From Thermomicrobiaceae bacterium (GTDB lineage Bacteria; Chloroflexota; Chloroflexia; Thermomicrobiales; Thermomicrobiaceae): a stretch of 36,469 bases of DNA. Made by a program: the position numbers and the translations under genes. The stretch's first letter is position 1, and every line of letters begins with the position of its first letter. This document shows, piece after piece, positions 1 through 7,643 of this stretch. Under the pieces are notes generated by a model. It had not been told where the DNA came from and did no database searches. It saw only the letters and a program-made list of their open reading frames with translations. The DNA is taken from contig JADBJL010000098.1 in NCBI GenBank assembly GCA_014874455.1, positions 1 through 36,469 of the forward strand. The letters are read 5' to 3'.

Positions 1-13
1 GCTCTTCCGATCT
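1..13. other. Residual Illumina adapter at contig end
   Basis: The first 13 bases, GCTCTTCCGATCT, are identical to the 3' end of the standard Illumina adapter that directly abuts the insert. Genomic sequence most likely begins at base 14. The match is at the very edge, as expected for untrimmed reads extending a contig end. It matters because it supplies one base of the apparent nosY stop codon. Confidence 0.9.
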
Positions 14-624
14 CACAGCGGTGACAGCCGAACCACGAGGGCGGTGCCCATGACGCCCAGGCTGCTGACCAGTACCAGCACCAGCCAGAGAGCGACGGCG
101 ATACTGACCGCGGTGGTGGCGCGCGCGGCCCGAGCCGAGACGCACAGGCCGATGGCGAGACTCGCCCAGCCGAGCAGGATCGTCAATCCGGTAAGCAGCA
201 GGAGCGTGAAGGGGCTACGGTGCGAGCCCGCGATTCCCAGGAGCAGCCCGCTTGCGCCGAAGCCAGCGGCGACGGCCGCGGCGAGTGCCAAGCCGAGCCC
301 GAGCGCCTTGCCCAGGTAGACTTCGATGGCCTCAAGCGGCTGTGACAACCAGAAGTCGAGCGATCCCCGCTCGCGTTCGCCGGCCAGGCTCAAGGCGCCC
401 AGCGTGAGGCCCATCAACGGCACGAGCAAGAGCATCACGTTGATGATCCCGGCCGCAGTGCGCCCGAAACCGGTGGCCGGCCCGTATGCGGCGCCCGCCA
501 GCACGAACACGGCCAGCGCGAGGCTCAGCGCCACCAGGCTCACCCCGTAGGCGATGAACCAGCGGTTGCGCAGCGCGTCGCGCACCTCTTTGACTGCCAG
601 CAAGCGGACGGTACTACCACGCAT
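13..624 (-). CDS. nosY: NosY, ABC transporter permease of the NosDFY complex (3' end missing)
   Basis: This is the membrane permease of the NosDFY complex that matures the copper sites of nitrous oxide reductase. About 202 residues are visible, against roughly 270 in the family. Five hydrophobic segments can be seen, with the family hallmark AGERERGSLDFWLSQPL after the second. The start at 624 overlaps the end of the nosD-nosF gene by 11 bp, so the two are translationally coupled; longer upstream starts would run far into that gene. The apparent stop (TGA read from 15-13) uses base 13, which is the last adapter base, so the real codon is TGN and the reading frame very probably continues beyond the contig. 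Family identity is well supported by context and sequence; the truncation is an assembly artefact, not a pseudogene. Confidence 0.87.
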   Translation of the reverse strand: MRGSTVRLLAVKEVRDALRNRWFIAYGVSLVALSLALAVFVLAGAAYGPATGFGRTAAGIINVMLLLVPLMGLTLGALSLAGERERGSLDFWLSQPLEAIEVYLGKALGLGLALAAAVAAGFGASGLLLGIAGSHRSPFTLLLLTGLTILLGWASLAIGLCVSARAARATTAVSIAVALWLVLVLVSSLGVMGTALVVRLSPL

Positions 625-3049
625 CGGCCTCCTCCAGCGCGAAGTCGACAACTCTGATGCCGACCTGTCCCAGCAGCAAGAACGGTTCGGCCTTGCGATC
701 CGGCTCCACCAGCACCCGGAGCAGGCGATCGTGGCGGTAGACCGTGAACCCGTGGGCCTGGAGCAGGTGGCTGGCGGCAACGGCCGCACCGTCTTCCAGT
801 TCGAGCGAGAGCGCCAGGCGCCGCTCGGCAGGCGCTGAAGGCATGAGCACGCGTTGCTCTTGTTGCCGCCCGTACTCGAGGCGGATCACCCGGCTCGCTA
901 GCCGCCAGACGTCCTCGTCTCGATGCGACGTGAAGACGATCGTGCGGCCCCCGTCGCGCAGCGCTTGCAGGTGGCGCAGCAGCTCCTCACGGCTCGTGGC
1001 ATCCAGGTTCGCGGTCGGCTCATCGAGGAAGAGGATCGGCGGGTCACCCACCAGCGCCAGCGCCAGCGCGAGCTTCTGTTGCATGCCCCCGGAGAGCGAT
1101 CGAATCGGCATCGCGCCAGTGTGGCCGAGGCCGAAGCTGGCAAGGCGCTCCCATGACCGCTGGACTGGCTCCCCGCGCAAGGCAGCAACCAGCTCTATCA
1201 GATCGCCGACCTCCAGGTCGAGTGACGGGAGCTGCTGGGGGACGTAGCCGATACGGCTGCGTACCCGCGCTCCGTCACGGAGCGGCGAGAGCCCATCGAT
1301 GCGGATCTCCCCGGTGTAGGAGGTACGGCCGAGCAAGCAGCGTAGCACGGTCGTCTTACCAGCGCCGTTGGGGCCCCAGAGGGCTACTGCCTCCCCCTTG
1401 TGCACGACGAACGAGAGGTCGTCGAGCACCAGTCGCTTGCCGTAGTACTTGGTCACGTGCTCGACCTGGATCACGACCGGGCATCCCACAGTGCCAGGAG
1501 TCAACGGTGCCTGCCGGCGTAGCTCGACGCCCTGCGCAGATTGCTCGCCGCGAGCGCCGTTAGCTCCGATGGAACCTGCCTCGCCAGCGGGTACTGGACG
1601 CACGGTGGGCGCATGGATGCCCATGACTCCCGCCCTCCTGAACAGACGCTTGTGCCAGGGTACCGCCAGGCCGCTGGCGCCGAGAGCGAGCAGACCAACG
1701 GCCAGCAGCGCGTGCGGCCAGCGCGGTTGGCCGCTCGACCACGGTACGGCGGGCCATGCCCCAGGGGCGACCAGCGGTGCTGGATCGGTGACCCGGGGCT
1801 CGGGCCGGAACAGCGGCACGGCGCGGGCGGCCAGGTCGATGGCAGTCGCGGCCAGGCTGAAGCGGAAGAACTGGAGGATCGGGTACCGGTCGGTCATCGA
1901 CTCGAACAGCGGCTCGTCCCGGTAGGGGATATCGCCGACGCCGTCGGCGTCGGCGTCGTATCCCGCATAGTCGCTCCAGAAGTTGCCGCGGCCGTCTTCT
2001 GTCCACTCCAGATCGACCAGACGACCCCCGCCGGAGACGGCTACCGTTTCGAGGTTTTCCAGGATCGTGTTGCCAGCAATCCGGTTGCGGCGCGTGGCCG
2101 GGGTGAGCAGCAGGCCGGTATCGTTATAACTGATCCAGTTGCCGACGATCCGGTTTTCGATCTCGGGGGAGAGCGGCGAGTTGTCGATGTAGATGCCGAC
2201 GCGGTTGCGGTGGATCAGGTTCTGTTCGGCAACGACGCCGTCAGTCTCCTTGATCGCCAGGCCATAGCCTGACGGCCCACGGTTCGCCTGGAGCACGTTG
2301 AAGCGGACAGTCTGCTGCGCGCCGTACATCAGGTAGATCCCGACCGAGTTGTCCTCGATGACGTTCCGCTCGACCAGGCTGCGCTGGCTGTACATGAAGT
2401 GAAGCCCGTAGCGCGCTCGGGTAATATGGTTTCCCTGCACCACCGTGTCGTCGGAATACCAGACCAGGGCATCGCGGATGTCGTGCAGCTCGTTGTCGAG
2501 CACCTGCGCTCTGGGGCTGTACCAGATCTTCAGGCCGTCGCCGCGTGCCGGCTCAGGGAGTTCCTTGCCCACGATCAGGTTGCGCTCGACCCGGCTGTCG
2601 GGCGCGTTCTCGAGGTAGACGCCGAAGAGCGCGTCGAGTACCTGGTTGCCGACGATGGCCGCGCGCGCCGCGCGGACGCGGATGCCGCTGTCCTCGCGGT
2701 CGTGACTCGATCCGCTGCCACGGACGACGAAGCCTTCGAGCCGCACGTCCGGCGCGGAGATGGTGACCACGGTACCCTGGCCACCACCGTCGATGACCGG
2801 CCAGTCGCGGCCGATGAGTGTGAGCGGGCGATCGATGACGAGCGGGCCAGGATAGGTACCTCCGCGTACGTCGAGCGTCGCGCCGGCCGGCGCCTGGCGA
2901 ACGGCGGCGTGGAGATCCTCGAGCGGGCACCCGGGACAGACAGTGAGCGTCGTCTGAGCCCGGGTGTCCGCCGCACCAGTAGGGAGCAGCAAGGTGATGG
3001 CGGTCAAGGCCAGGGCGGCTAGCCGGGCGACCCCGCTCATGACCGTCAC
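614..3049 (-). CDS. nosDF: NosD-NosF fusion: periplasmic beta-helix copper protein joined to ABC ATPase
   Basis: One uninterrupted 811-residue frame covers two proteins that are normally separate. Residues 1-32 are a signal peptide or anchor. Residues about 36-400 are a right-handed beta-helix with many GN.I/V and GIYL/GLHF turns, ending in the NosD-type GNFWSDYAGYDADADGVGD block (356-374) and a DRYPILQF element. Residues 445-464 form a transmembrane helix followed by basic HKRLFRR. A 50-residue low-complexity linker leads to the NosF ATPase: Walker A GPNGAGKTT (559-567), signature LSGGMQQ (652-658), Walker B ILFLDEP (672-678) and the switch histidine in TSHRDED (707-713). Residues 740-811 are an extra C-terminal alpha/beta region. 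The topology is sensible: NosD outside, one helix, ATPase inside. The start overlaps the preceding stop as ATGA. NosDFY is known to deliver copper or mature NosZ; the fusion itself is seen directly. An internal start at Met476 could also release a free NosF. Confidence 0.9.
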   Translation of the reverse strand: MTVMSGVARLAALALTAITLLLPTGAADTRAQTTLTVCPGCPLEDLHAAVRQAPAGATLDVRGGTYPGPLVIDRPLTLIGRDWPVIDGGGQGTVVTISAPDVRLEGFVVRGSGSSHDREDSGIRVRAARAAIVGNQVLDALFGVYLENAPDSRVERNLIVGKELPEPARGDGLKIWYSPRAQVLDNELHDIRDALVWYSDDTVVQGNHITRARYGLHFMYSQRSLVERNVIEDNSVGIYLMYGAQQTVRFNVLQANRGPSGYGLAIKETDGVVAEQNLIHRNRVGIYIDNSPLSPEIENRIVGNWISYNDTGLLLTPATRRNRIAGNTILENLETVAVSGGGRLVDLEWTEDGRGNFWSDYAGYDADADGVGDIPYRDEPLFESMTDRYPILQFFRFSLAATAIDLAARAVPLFRPEPRVTDPAPLVAPGAWPAVPWSSGQPRWPHALLAVGLLALGASGLAVPWHKRLFRRAGVMGIHAPTVRPVPAGEAGSIGANGARGEQSAQGVELRRQAPLTPGTVGCPVVIQVEHVTKYYGKRLVLDDLSFVVHKGEAVALWGPNGAGKTTVLRCLLGRTSYTGEIRIDGLSPLRDGARVRSRIGYVPQQLPSLDLEVGDLIELVAALRGEPVQRSWERLASFGLGHTGAMPIRSLSGGMQQKLALALALVGDPPILFLDEPTANLDATSREELLRHLQALRDGGRTIVFTSHRDEDVWRLASRVIRLEYGRQQEQRVLMPSAPAERRLALSLELEDGAAVAASHLLQAHGFTVYRHDRLLRVLVEPDRKAEPFLLLGQVGIRVVDFALEEADAW
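1622..1639 (-). promoter_or_regulatory. Internal Shine-Dalgarno and ATG inside nosD-nosF
   Basis: On the minus strand AGGAGG (1639-1634) lies 9 nt before an in-frame ATG (1624-1622, Met476). This point is just after the NosD transmembrane helix and before the ATPase linker. It could start a separate 336-residue NosF from the same message. The AGGAGG also encodes Arg-Arg after the helix, so it may be coincidental. Confidence 0.45.
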
Positions 3050-3708
3050 CCCACTTCGACGCGGCGTTGCGAGGGCTGCCAGCGCCGCGCGATCGCGAGC
3101 GCGCTCGCCAACGCGGCCGCGAATGCCAGGTAGAGCCCGGGGCCGAAGCGTGCGATCACCGAGAACTGGCCGACCCGTCCTGTCCCCAGCACCGGTGGGG
3201 TGAAGGGCTTGATCGCACTGCTGAGCGCCGCCGTCGGGTCGAGATGATGTCCGAAGTACCAGAGCCAGTACGCCAGGTCGGCCAGGAAGATCAGCGGGAA
3301 GACGACGACGAGCACCGAGAGCAGCGCTGTCCAGCGCCGTCGCACCGCTGCCGCGAGCGCCGCTACTGCCGCCAGCGCAACGATGCCGAACGGCGCGATC
3401 GCCCGCTCGAAGGTCGCTGCCTCCTCCAGCTTCATCATCCCGATGTAATGGTTGAGGCCGTTGACTTCCGCCACGTCGCCGGCCAATCCCCGCGGGCCGA
3501 GATAGATCGCGACCTTAAGGCCGCCAGGGTACTGCGGCGCGAGGAGCGTCATCTCCCAGTACGGCAGCGCCAGCGAGACGAGCAGCGCGACTGCCGCCAG
3601 CGCGAACAAGATCCGGTCGTTCAGCCGGCTCAGCGCGACGCGTATCACGGGTCGAGCCCCCGCTGGTCGTTCGGTGACGACCGGTGAAGTCGTAACGATC
3701 CGCTCCAT
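3046..3708 (-). CDS. nosB: NosB-like four-helix membrane protein of the nos cluster
   Basis: A 220-residue membrane protein lies directly downstream of nosZ, the position taken by nosB in clade II nos clusters. Four hydrophobic helices are visible (about residues 34-52, 104-122, 128-150 and 190-207). A long loop between the first two probably faces outward and carries a conserved-looking block, APQYPGGLKVAIY, followed by GDVAEVNGLNHYIGM. NosB has no settled biochemical role; it is regarded as an accessory of the clade II N2O reductase system. Its stop overlaps the start of the nosD-nosF frame (ATGA), so the genes are coupled. The name rests on position, size and topology rather than on a catalytic motif; an unnamed nos-associated membrane family is the alternative. 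Confidence 0.6.
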   Translation of the reverse strand: MERIVTTSPVVTERPAGARPVIRVALSRLNDRILFALAAVALLVSLALPYWEMTLLAPQYPGGLKVAIYLGPRGLAGDVAEVNGLNHYIGMMKLEEAATFERAIAPFGIVALAAVAALAAAVRRRWTALLSVLVVVFPLIFLADLAYWLWYFGHHLDPTAALSSAIKPFTPPVLGTGRVGQFSVIARFGPGLYLAFAAALASALAIARRWQPSQRRVEVG

Positions 3709-3731
3709 GACGAGGATCCTCTCGATCTCTG

Positions 3732-3761
3732 AACGGGGCGGGCGACTCTGCCCGCCCCGTT
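3732..3761 (-). terminator. Strong hairpin between nosZ and nosB
   Basis: AACGGGGCGGGC and GCCCGCCCCGTT form a perfect 12-bp inverted repeat around a 6-nt loop. It begins 6 bp after the nosZ stop and ends 24 bp before the nosB start. There is no U-tract. It could be a partial terminator or a stabilising 3' end that raises nosZ mRNA over the accessory genes. Confidence 0.6.
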
Positions 3762-3766
3762 TGCCG

Positions 3767-5806
3767 TTACCGCTTCGGCTTGACCAGGAAGTAGCCCATC
3801 ATCTCCAGGTGCAGCGCCGAGCAGAACTCGGTGCAGTAGAACGGGAACGTCCCTGGCATGTCGGCGACGAACGTGAGCGTCTGCGTCTCCCCTGGCTCCA
3901 GGCTGAGGTTGATGTTGTAGCCGCCCAGCGCGAAGCCGTGCGTCGCGTCCTTGGCGCGCTCGATGTTCGTCAGGTGCCAGATCACCTCGTCGCCTTCCTC
4001 GACCTCCACGACGTCGGGCCGGATCTGGCTCCGCAGGAGCACGCCCCAGATCTCGACCGTCTTGCCCCGGCGCTCGATCCGCTCCTCGCCTACTTTCAGC
4101 ACGGCGTTCGGGTCGACGCTCTGGGTCTCCGGATTCCAGCCGACCTCCGGGTAGACGTCCCAGGCCTTGATCCGTTCGGCCTTGATGATCTGCGCATAGT
4201 GCGGCTCGCCGATCCCGATCGGTGAGTCGTAGAGCAGCCGCATCGGCCGGTCTGGGCCGATGTCGACGAGCTGGGCGTTCTGCGGGAGCAGCGGCCCGAG
4301 CAGCGAGAAGCGGTCGACCGACCACTTGTTGTGGGCCACCAGGAACGTGCCTGCCGGCTTCGCGGTATCGCCCTCGACGGCTGCCAGGTGGCCGATGTTG
4401 TAGTGCACCGGCAGCTTCTCGACCAGCTTCCAGCCGTCCTCTCGGTACGGCTTGCCCAGCGCCCAGCGGGCCACCGCGCTGTCGAGGAAGAGGCTGGTAT
4501 AGGCGTAGCCCTGGTCGTCGAACTGGGTGTGCAACGGCCCGAGCCCGAGTTCGACCTGGGCCTCCAGGCACTGCTCGAACGGCAGGATCGGGATGCCGTA
4601 CTCGTCGTGGTCGAACTGGCCGGCGGCGATCGCTTGCTGGATCTTTTCGAAGCTGTAGACCGTCACGTGCGGATCGAGCTTGCCGGCGACCACGATGTAG
4701 TCGCCCCGCGGGGTGACATCGACCCCATGAGGGCTCTTCGGCTCGGGGATCAGGTAGAGGAGCCCTTCCTCGACCGCTGTCTCGATGCGGATCAACTTGA
4801 AGCCCTGGACTTCCTCGTATTTACCGGCCGCGACGACCTGCTCCGCCTTGCGCCAGTTCACGACATGCAGGTAGTCCATGTCGCGCTGGGTGGTCGCCAT
4901 CTCCATCGCTGGCCGGCCCTCGAGGATGCCCGGCACCGCCAGCTCGGTGTTGATCGAGTTCCAGAAGGCCCACCCTTCGGACGGGCCCTTGCCGGCGTCG
5001 GCCAGGTCGTGCCAGTAGGGCGGGGTCTCGATCGCGAACGACTCCTCGGGGACGATCCGGCCCTTCTGGCGGTCGAACTTCCAGAAGGTGAGCACGCCGC
5101 GGTACTTCTCCTTGTACTGGCTGAGCGGTGCGTACTCCCCACCGAGCGGCACCGGGTACTGGTCAGCTTCGAGCACGTACTCGGTATTGGGGGTGACGAA
5201 GCAGCCGCCGTGCTCGTTGACGAGCAGCGGGTTCTTGACGATCTGCTTGGTCTCGAAGTCGCGCAGGTCGATGACCGCGACGCGGCCGTTGGCCTTGTCG
5301 TTGATGAAGAGGAACTGGCCGTCGTACTCGCCGTTCGTCTCGCTCAGCGCCGGATGGTGCGTATCGGCCCAGGTGAGCGGCCGCCCGCGGAAGGAGCCGC
5401 CCTCCAGCACGCGGTTCGGCGAGCCGCCATAGCCATACCCCTGCCACGGCTCCGGGGTAAAGACCGCGATCACCTTCAACAGCCGCATCGACGGGAGCCC
5501 GTGGACGAGTACCTGCCCGCCGTGGCCAGTCGAGGAGAACATCAGGTACTGGTCGTACTTCCCACTCGGCATGTAGGTCATGAGGGCGGCCGTCACGTCC
5601 TCCGGGGTGAGCTGGCGCTGCTTGATTATCTCCTCGGCACTCGCCCCGAGCTTGGGGGTCTCCTTGCGCTGGAGTACGTTGCAGCTCCCCAGCAGCGCGC
5701 TCGCCGCGGGCAGGCTCGCGGCGGCGCCCAGCACGCCGAGGAAGCGTCGACGGCTCACTTTCCGGCGGCGGTCGTACGGTGGATTCGGACGCATCGGCTC
5801 TCGCAT
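3767..5806 (-). CDS. nosZ: Nitrous oxide reductase NosZ (Tat-type signal with possible lipobox)
   Basis: This 679-residue enzyme reduces N2O to N2 in the last step of denitrification, outside the cytoplasmic membrane. All seven CuZ histidines are present: His150-His151 (DTHHP), His199 (NEHGG), His360 (SPHGVD), His426 (PLHTQF), His473 (YNIGH) and His492 (AHNKW). The C-terminal cupredoxin domain holds CuA: His623 (THGFAL), Cys658, Cys662, His666 and Met669 (CTEFCSALHLEM). The HHPALSETNGEYDG block and the neighbouring nosB, nosD, nosF and nosY fit clade II. The start at 5806 has GGAGG 6 nt upstream; a longer frame to 5935 lacks one. The N terminus is unusual: SRRRFLG (18-24) is a twin-arginine motif followed by LLGSC, a possible lipobox with Cys42, whereas clade II enzymes usually carry Sec signals. 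The enzyme should be functional, as no key residue is missing. Confidence 0.97.
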   Translation of the reverse strand: MREPMRPNPPYDRRRKVSRRRFLGVLGAAASLPAASALLGSCNVLQRKETPKLGASAEEIIKQRQLTPEDVTAALMTYMPSGKYDQYLMFSSTGHGGQVLVHGLPSMRLLKVIAVFTPEPWQGYGYGGSPNRVLEGGSFRGRPLTWADTHHPALSETNGEYDGQFLFINDKANGRVAVIDLRDFETKQIVKNPLLVNEHGGCFVTPNTEYVLEADQYPVPLGGEYAPLSQYKEKYRGVLTFWKFDRQKGRIVPEESFAIETPPYWHDLADAGKGPSEGWAFWNSINTELAVPGILEGRPAMEMATTQRDMDYLHVVNWRKAEQVVAAGKYEEVQGFKLIRIETAVEEGLLYLIPEPKSPHGVDVTPRGDYIVVAGKLDPHVTVYSFEKIQQAIAAGQFDHDEYGIPILPFEQCLEAQVELGLGPLHTQFDDQGYAYTSLFLDSAVARWALGKPYREDGWKLVEKLPVHYNIGHLAAVEGDTAKPAGTFLVAHNKWSVDRFSLLGPLLPQNAQLVDIGPDRPMRLLYDSPIGIGEPHYAQIIKAERIKAWDVYPEVGWNPETQSVDPNAVLKVGEERIERRGKTVEIWGVLLRSQIRPDVVEVEEGDEVIWHLTNIERAKDATHGFALGGYNINLSLEPGETQTLTFVADMPGTFPFYCTEFCSALHLEMMGYFLVKPKR

Positions 5807-5952
5807 AGGACCCTCCTCGATGAAAACGATCCGGCTTCTGCCGGTCACGACCGTGTCTTCGATCTCCGAGCCATATGACAGCGCAACCGGCCAGCGACAT
5901 CCACGCCCTCCCGGGTAGTTATGTCCTCTTCTCAAGGGTGGTTTGATCGCCT

Positions 5953-5964
5953 ACCCCTAGGGGT
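5953..5964. promoter_or_regulatory. Copper-type palindrome ACCCCTAGGGGT upstream of nosZ
   Basis: A perfect 12-bp palindrome lies about 147 bp upstream of the nosZ start, in the gap after tupB. G/C-run palindromes of this form resemble operators of CsoR-type copper repressors. No csoR gene is in the window, so the assignment is by resemblance only. No confident -35/-10 pair was found next to it. Confidence 0.4.
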
Positions 5965-5990
5965 GGGTGAGGAGAGGCACCTGTTCGCGA

Positions 5991-6009
5991 CCACCAAAGC
6001 TTTTGGCGG
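5991..6009 (-). terminator. Weak hairpin after tupB
   Basis: CCACCAAA and TTTGGCGG pair at 7 of 8 positions around a 3-nt loop, 14 bp beyond the tupB stop. It may end the tup transcript before the nos promoter region. There is no U-tract and one mismatch. Confidence 0.3.
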
Positions 6010-6022
6010 GCGAGGTTCTCAG

Positions 6023-6727
6023 CTAGACGCCGGCCGGCGCTGGCAGGCGAGCGCTCCAGCCGAGGGCGAGGTTGACCAGGAATGCCAGGGCCAGCAGCAC
6101 GATCCCCAGCGCGATCGCCAGCGCGAAATTGCCGCGGCCAGTCTCCAGCACGATGGCCGTGGTCAGGATCCGCGTCTGCCCGGCGATGTTGCCGCCCACC
6201 ATCAGCGAGGCGCCGACCTCCGAAATGGCCCGTCCGAAGGCGGCGGCGACGGCGAGCAGTACCTGCGGGAGCGCGGCGCGCACCAGCTCCCAGCCGAGTG
6301 CCAGCCGCCCGGCGCCATCCACCCGCAGGGCGGCCAGGAGGTCGGGCTCCAGCAGGCCGAGCGCTGCCCGCGTGAAGCCAGCGGCGATCGGCGCGGCCAC
6401 CAGGAACTGGGCCAGCGCCATGGCAGATGGGGTATACAGTAATCCCAGCGCTCCGAAGGGGCCGGTGCGCCACAGGAACAGCGTGACCACCAGCCCGACC
6501 AGCACCGGCGGCAATCCCATCCCTGTGCTCACGAGCACCTGGATCAACGCGCGACCGGGGAACTGGCCGATGGCCAGCGCGACCCCCACCGGCACACCCA
6601 CCATAGCCGCCAGCGCGGTCGCAGTCAGCGACACCATGAGCGAGCGCAGGACGAGTTGCCGCAGCTCAGGATCGGCGCGGAGGATCAGGCGAACCGCTTC
6701 GATCAGCCCATCCCACAGCAGATCCAT
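6023..6727 (-). CDS. tupB: Tungstate/molybdate ABC transporter permease TupB
   Basis: A 234-residue inner-membrane permease with about five or six hydrophobic helices. The cytoplasmic coupling segment near residues 150-180 (LVRAALPQVLLAVAAAFGRAISEVGASLMVGGNI) has the EAA-loop pattern, here with GRAISEVG, typical of the TupB/WtpB/ModB group; the first 20 residues of that stretch lead into the loop. Length matches TupB. It starts 6 bp after the stop of the binding protein gene, so the two form one operon. The cognate ATPase TupC is not next to it: the next gene is nosZ. The permease must use an ATPase encoded elsewhere or shared with another transporter. Oxyanion specificity (W or Mo) comes from the TupA partner, not from this sequence. 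Confidence 0.88.
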   Translation of the reverse strand: MDLLWDGLIEAVRLILRADPELRQLVLRSLMVSLTATALAAMVGVPVGVALAIGQFPGRALIQVLVSTGMGLPPVLVGLVVTLFLWRTGPFGALGLLYTPSAMALAQFLVAAPIAAGFTRAALGLLEPDLLAALRVDGAGRLALGWELVRAALPQVLLAVAAAFGRAISEVGASLMVGGNIAGQTRILTTAIVLETGRGNFALAIALGIVLLALAFLVNLALGWSARLPAPAGV

Positions 6728-6733
6728 AGCGCG

Positions 6734-7627
6734 CTACCGGCCGAGCTGCTCTTCGGCCTTACCGGCGTCGGGGACGAAGAGCGGCTGGCCGAACTGCTCG
6801 CGGCCGAACTCGGCGATCGCCTGCTGGGCCTCCGGGGAGACCAGGAACTGGGCGAAGGCTCGACCGCCCTCGACGTTGATCTGCCCCTCGGGGAACCGCG
6901 CCGGGTTGATCGTGATCACATGGTAGAGGTTCAGCAGCATGGGATCGCCCTCGACCAGAACGTCCAGATCGACGCGCCCCCGGTACGCCAGGAACGTGCC
7001 CCGATCCGAGAGGGTGTAGGCCCGCTTCTGGTCGGTGAGGGTCAGCGTAGCGCCCATGCCCTGGCCGGAGGTGATGTACCAGGGTGCCCCCTTGGGGCTC
7101 AGCCCGGCTTCCCGCCAGAGCCGCTTCTCGAGCTGGTCGGTGCCCGAGCCGTCGTCGCGGCTGATCCAGGTCGCCTGCGCGGCCGCGATCTTCCGCAAGG
7201 CGTCCACGGCCGAGCGCAGGCCGCGGATCCCGGCCGGGTCATCCGGCGGGCCGAGAATGACGAAGTCGTTGTGCATCACCAGCAGGCGCTCCGATCCATA
7301 GCCCTGCGCCATGAACTCGCGCTCCGCCTCGGGCGCATGAACCAGTACCACATCGGCTTCGCCGCGCGCGGCCATCGCCAGCGCCGCGCCGGTTCCGACA
7401 GCGATCGGCTTCACCCGGTAGCCCGTCCGCTCCTCGAACAGCGGCACCAGCACGTCCAGGAGCCCGCTGTCCTGCACGCTGGTGGTCGTGGCCAGAATGA
7501 GCTCCCGGCGCTCGCTCCGCTCATGGCCGCGCGACCGGAGTGCGAAGAGGGCGCTGCCGGTGAGGATGACCGCGAGCACCACAGACCCCAGAACGGTGAG
7601 AGCGATTCTCACCGGCTTGTCTCTCAC
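6734..7627 (-). CDS. tupA: Tungstate-binding protein TupA
   Basis: A 297-residue extracytoplasmic solute-binding protein. Residues 8-30 form an uncleaved-looking hydrophobic anchor. The mature part begins with ILATTTSVQDSGLLD, the TTTS oxyanion-binding signature of TupA proteins. It continues with the type II binding-protein blocks PIAVGTGAALAMAARGEAD, VHAPEAE and SRDDGSGTDQLEKRLW, which line the anion pocket in this family. It delivers tungstate, and possibly molybdate, to TupB. These metals are needed for molybdopterin enzymes such as nitrate reductase or formate dehydrogenase, which would feed the respiration pathway next door; that link is inference. The start at 7627 lies 16 bp after the DUF6069 gene stop. 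No lipobox cysteine is present. Confidence 0.9.
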   Translation of the reverse strand: MRDKPVRIALTVLGSVVLAVILTGSALFALRSRGHERSERRELILATTTSVQDSGLLDVLVPLFEERTGYRVKPIAVGTGAALAMAARGEADVVLVHAPEAEREFMAQGYGSERLLVMHNDFVILGPPDDPAGIRGLRSAVDALRKIAAAQATWISRDDGSGTDQLEKRLWREAGLSPKGAPWYITSGQGMGATLTLTDQKRAYTLSDRGTFLAYRGRVDLDVLVEGDPMLLNLYHVITINPARFPEGQINVEGGRAFAQFLVSPEAQQAIAEFGREQFGQPLFVPDAGKAEEQLGR

Positions 7628-7643
7628 TGCCTTATCTCCTCTC

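Noticed and set aside
4331-5878. Long plus-strand frame of 515 codons opposite nosZ
   Set aside because: It is the antisense shadow of nosZ, caused by high third-position GC; its translation is rich in Arg/Leu/His and matches no family.
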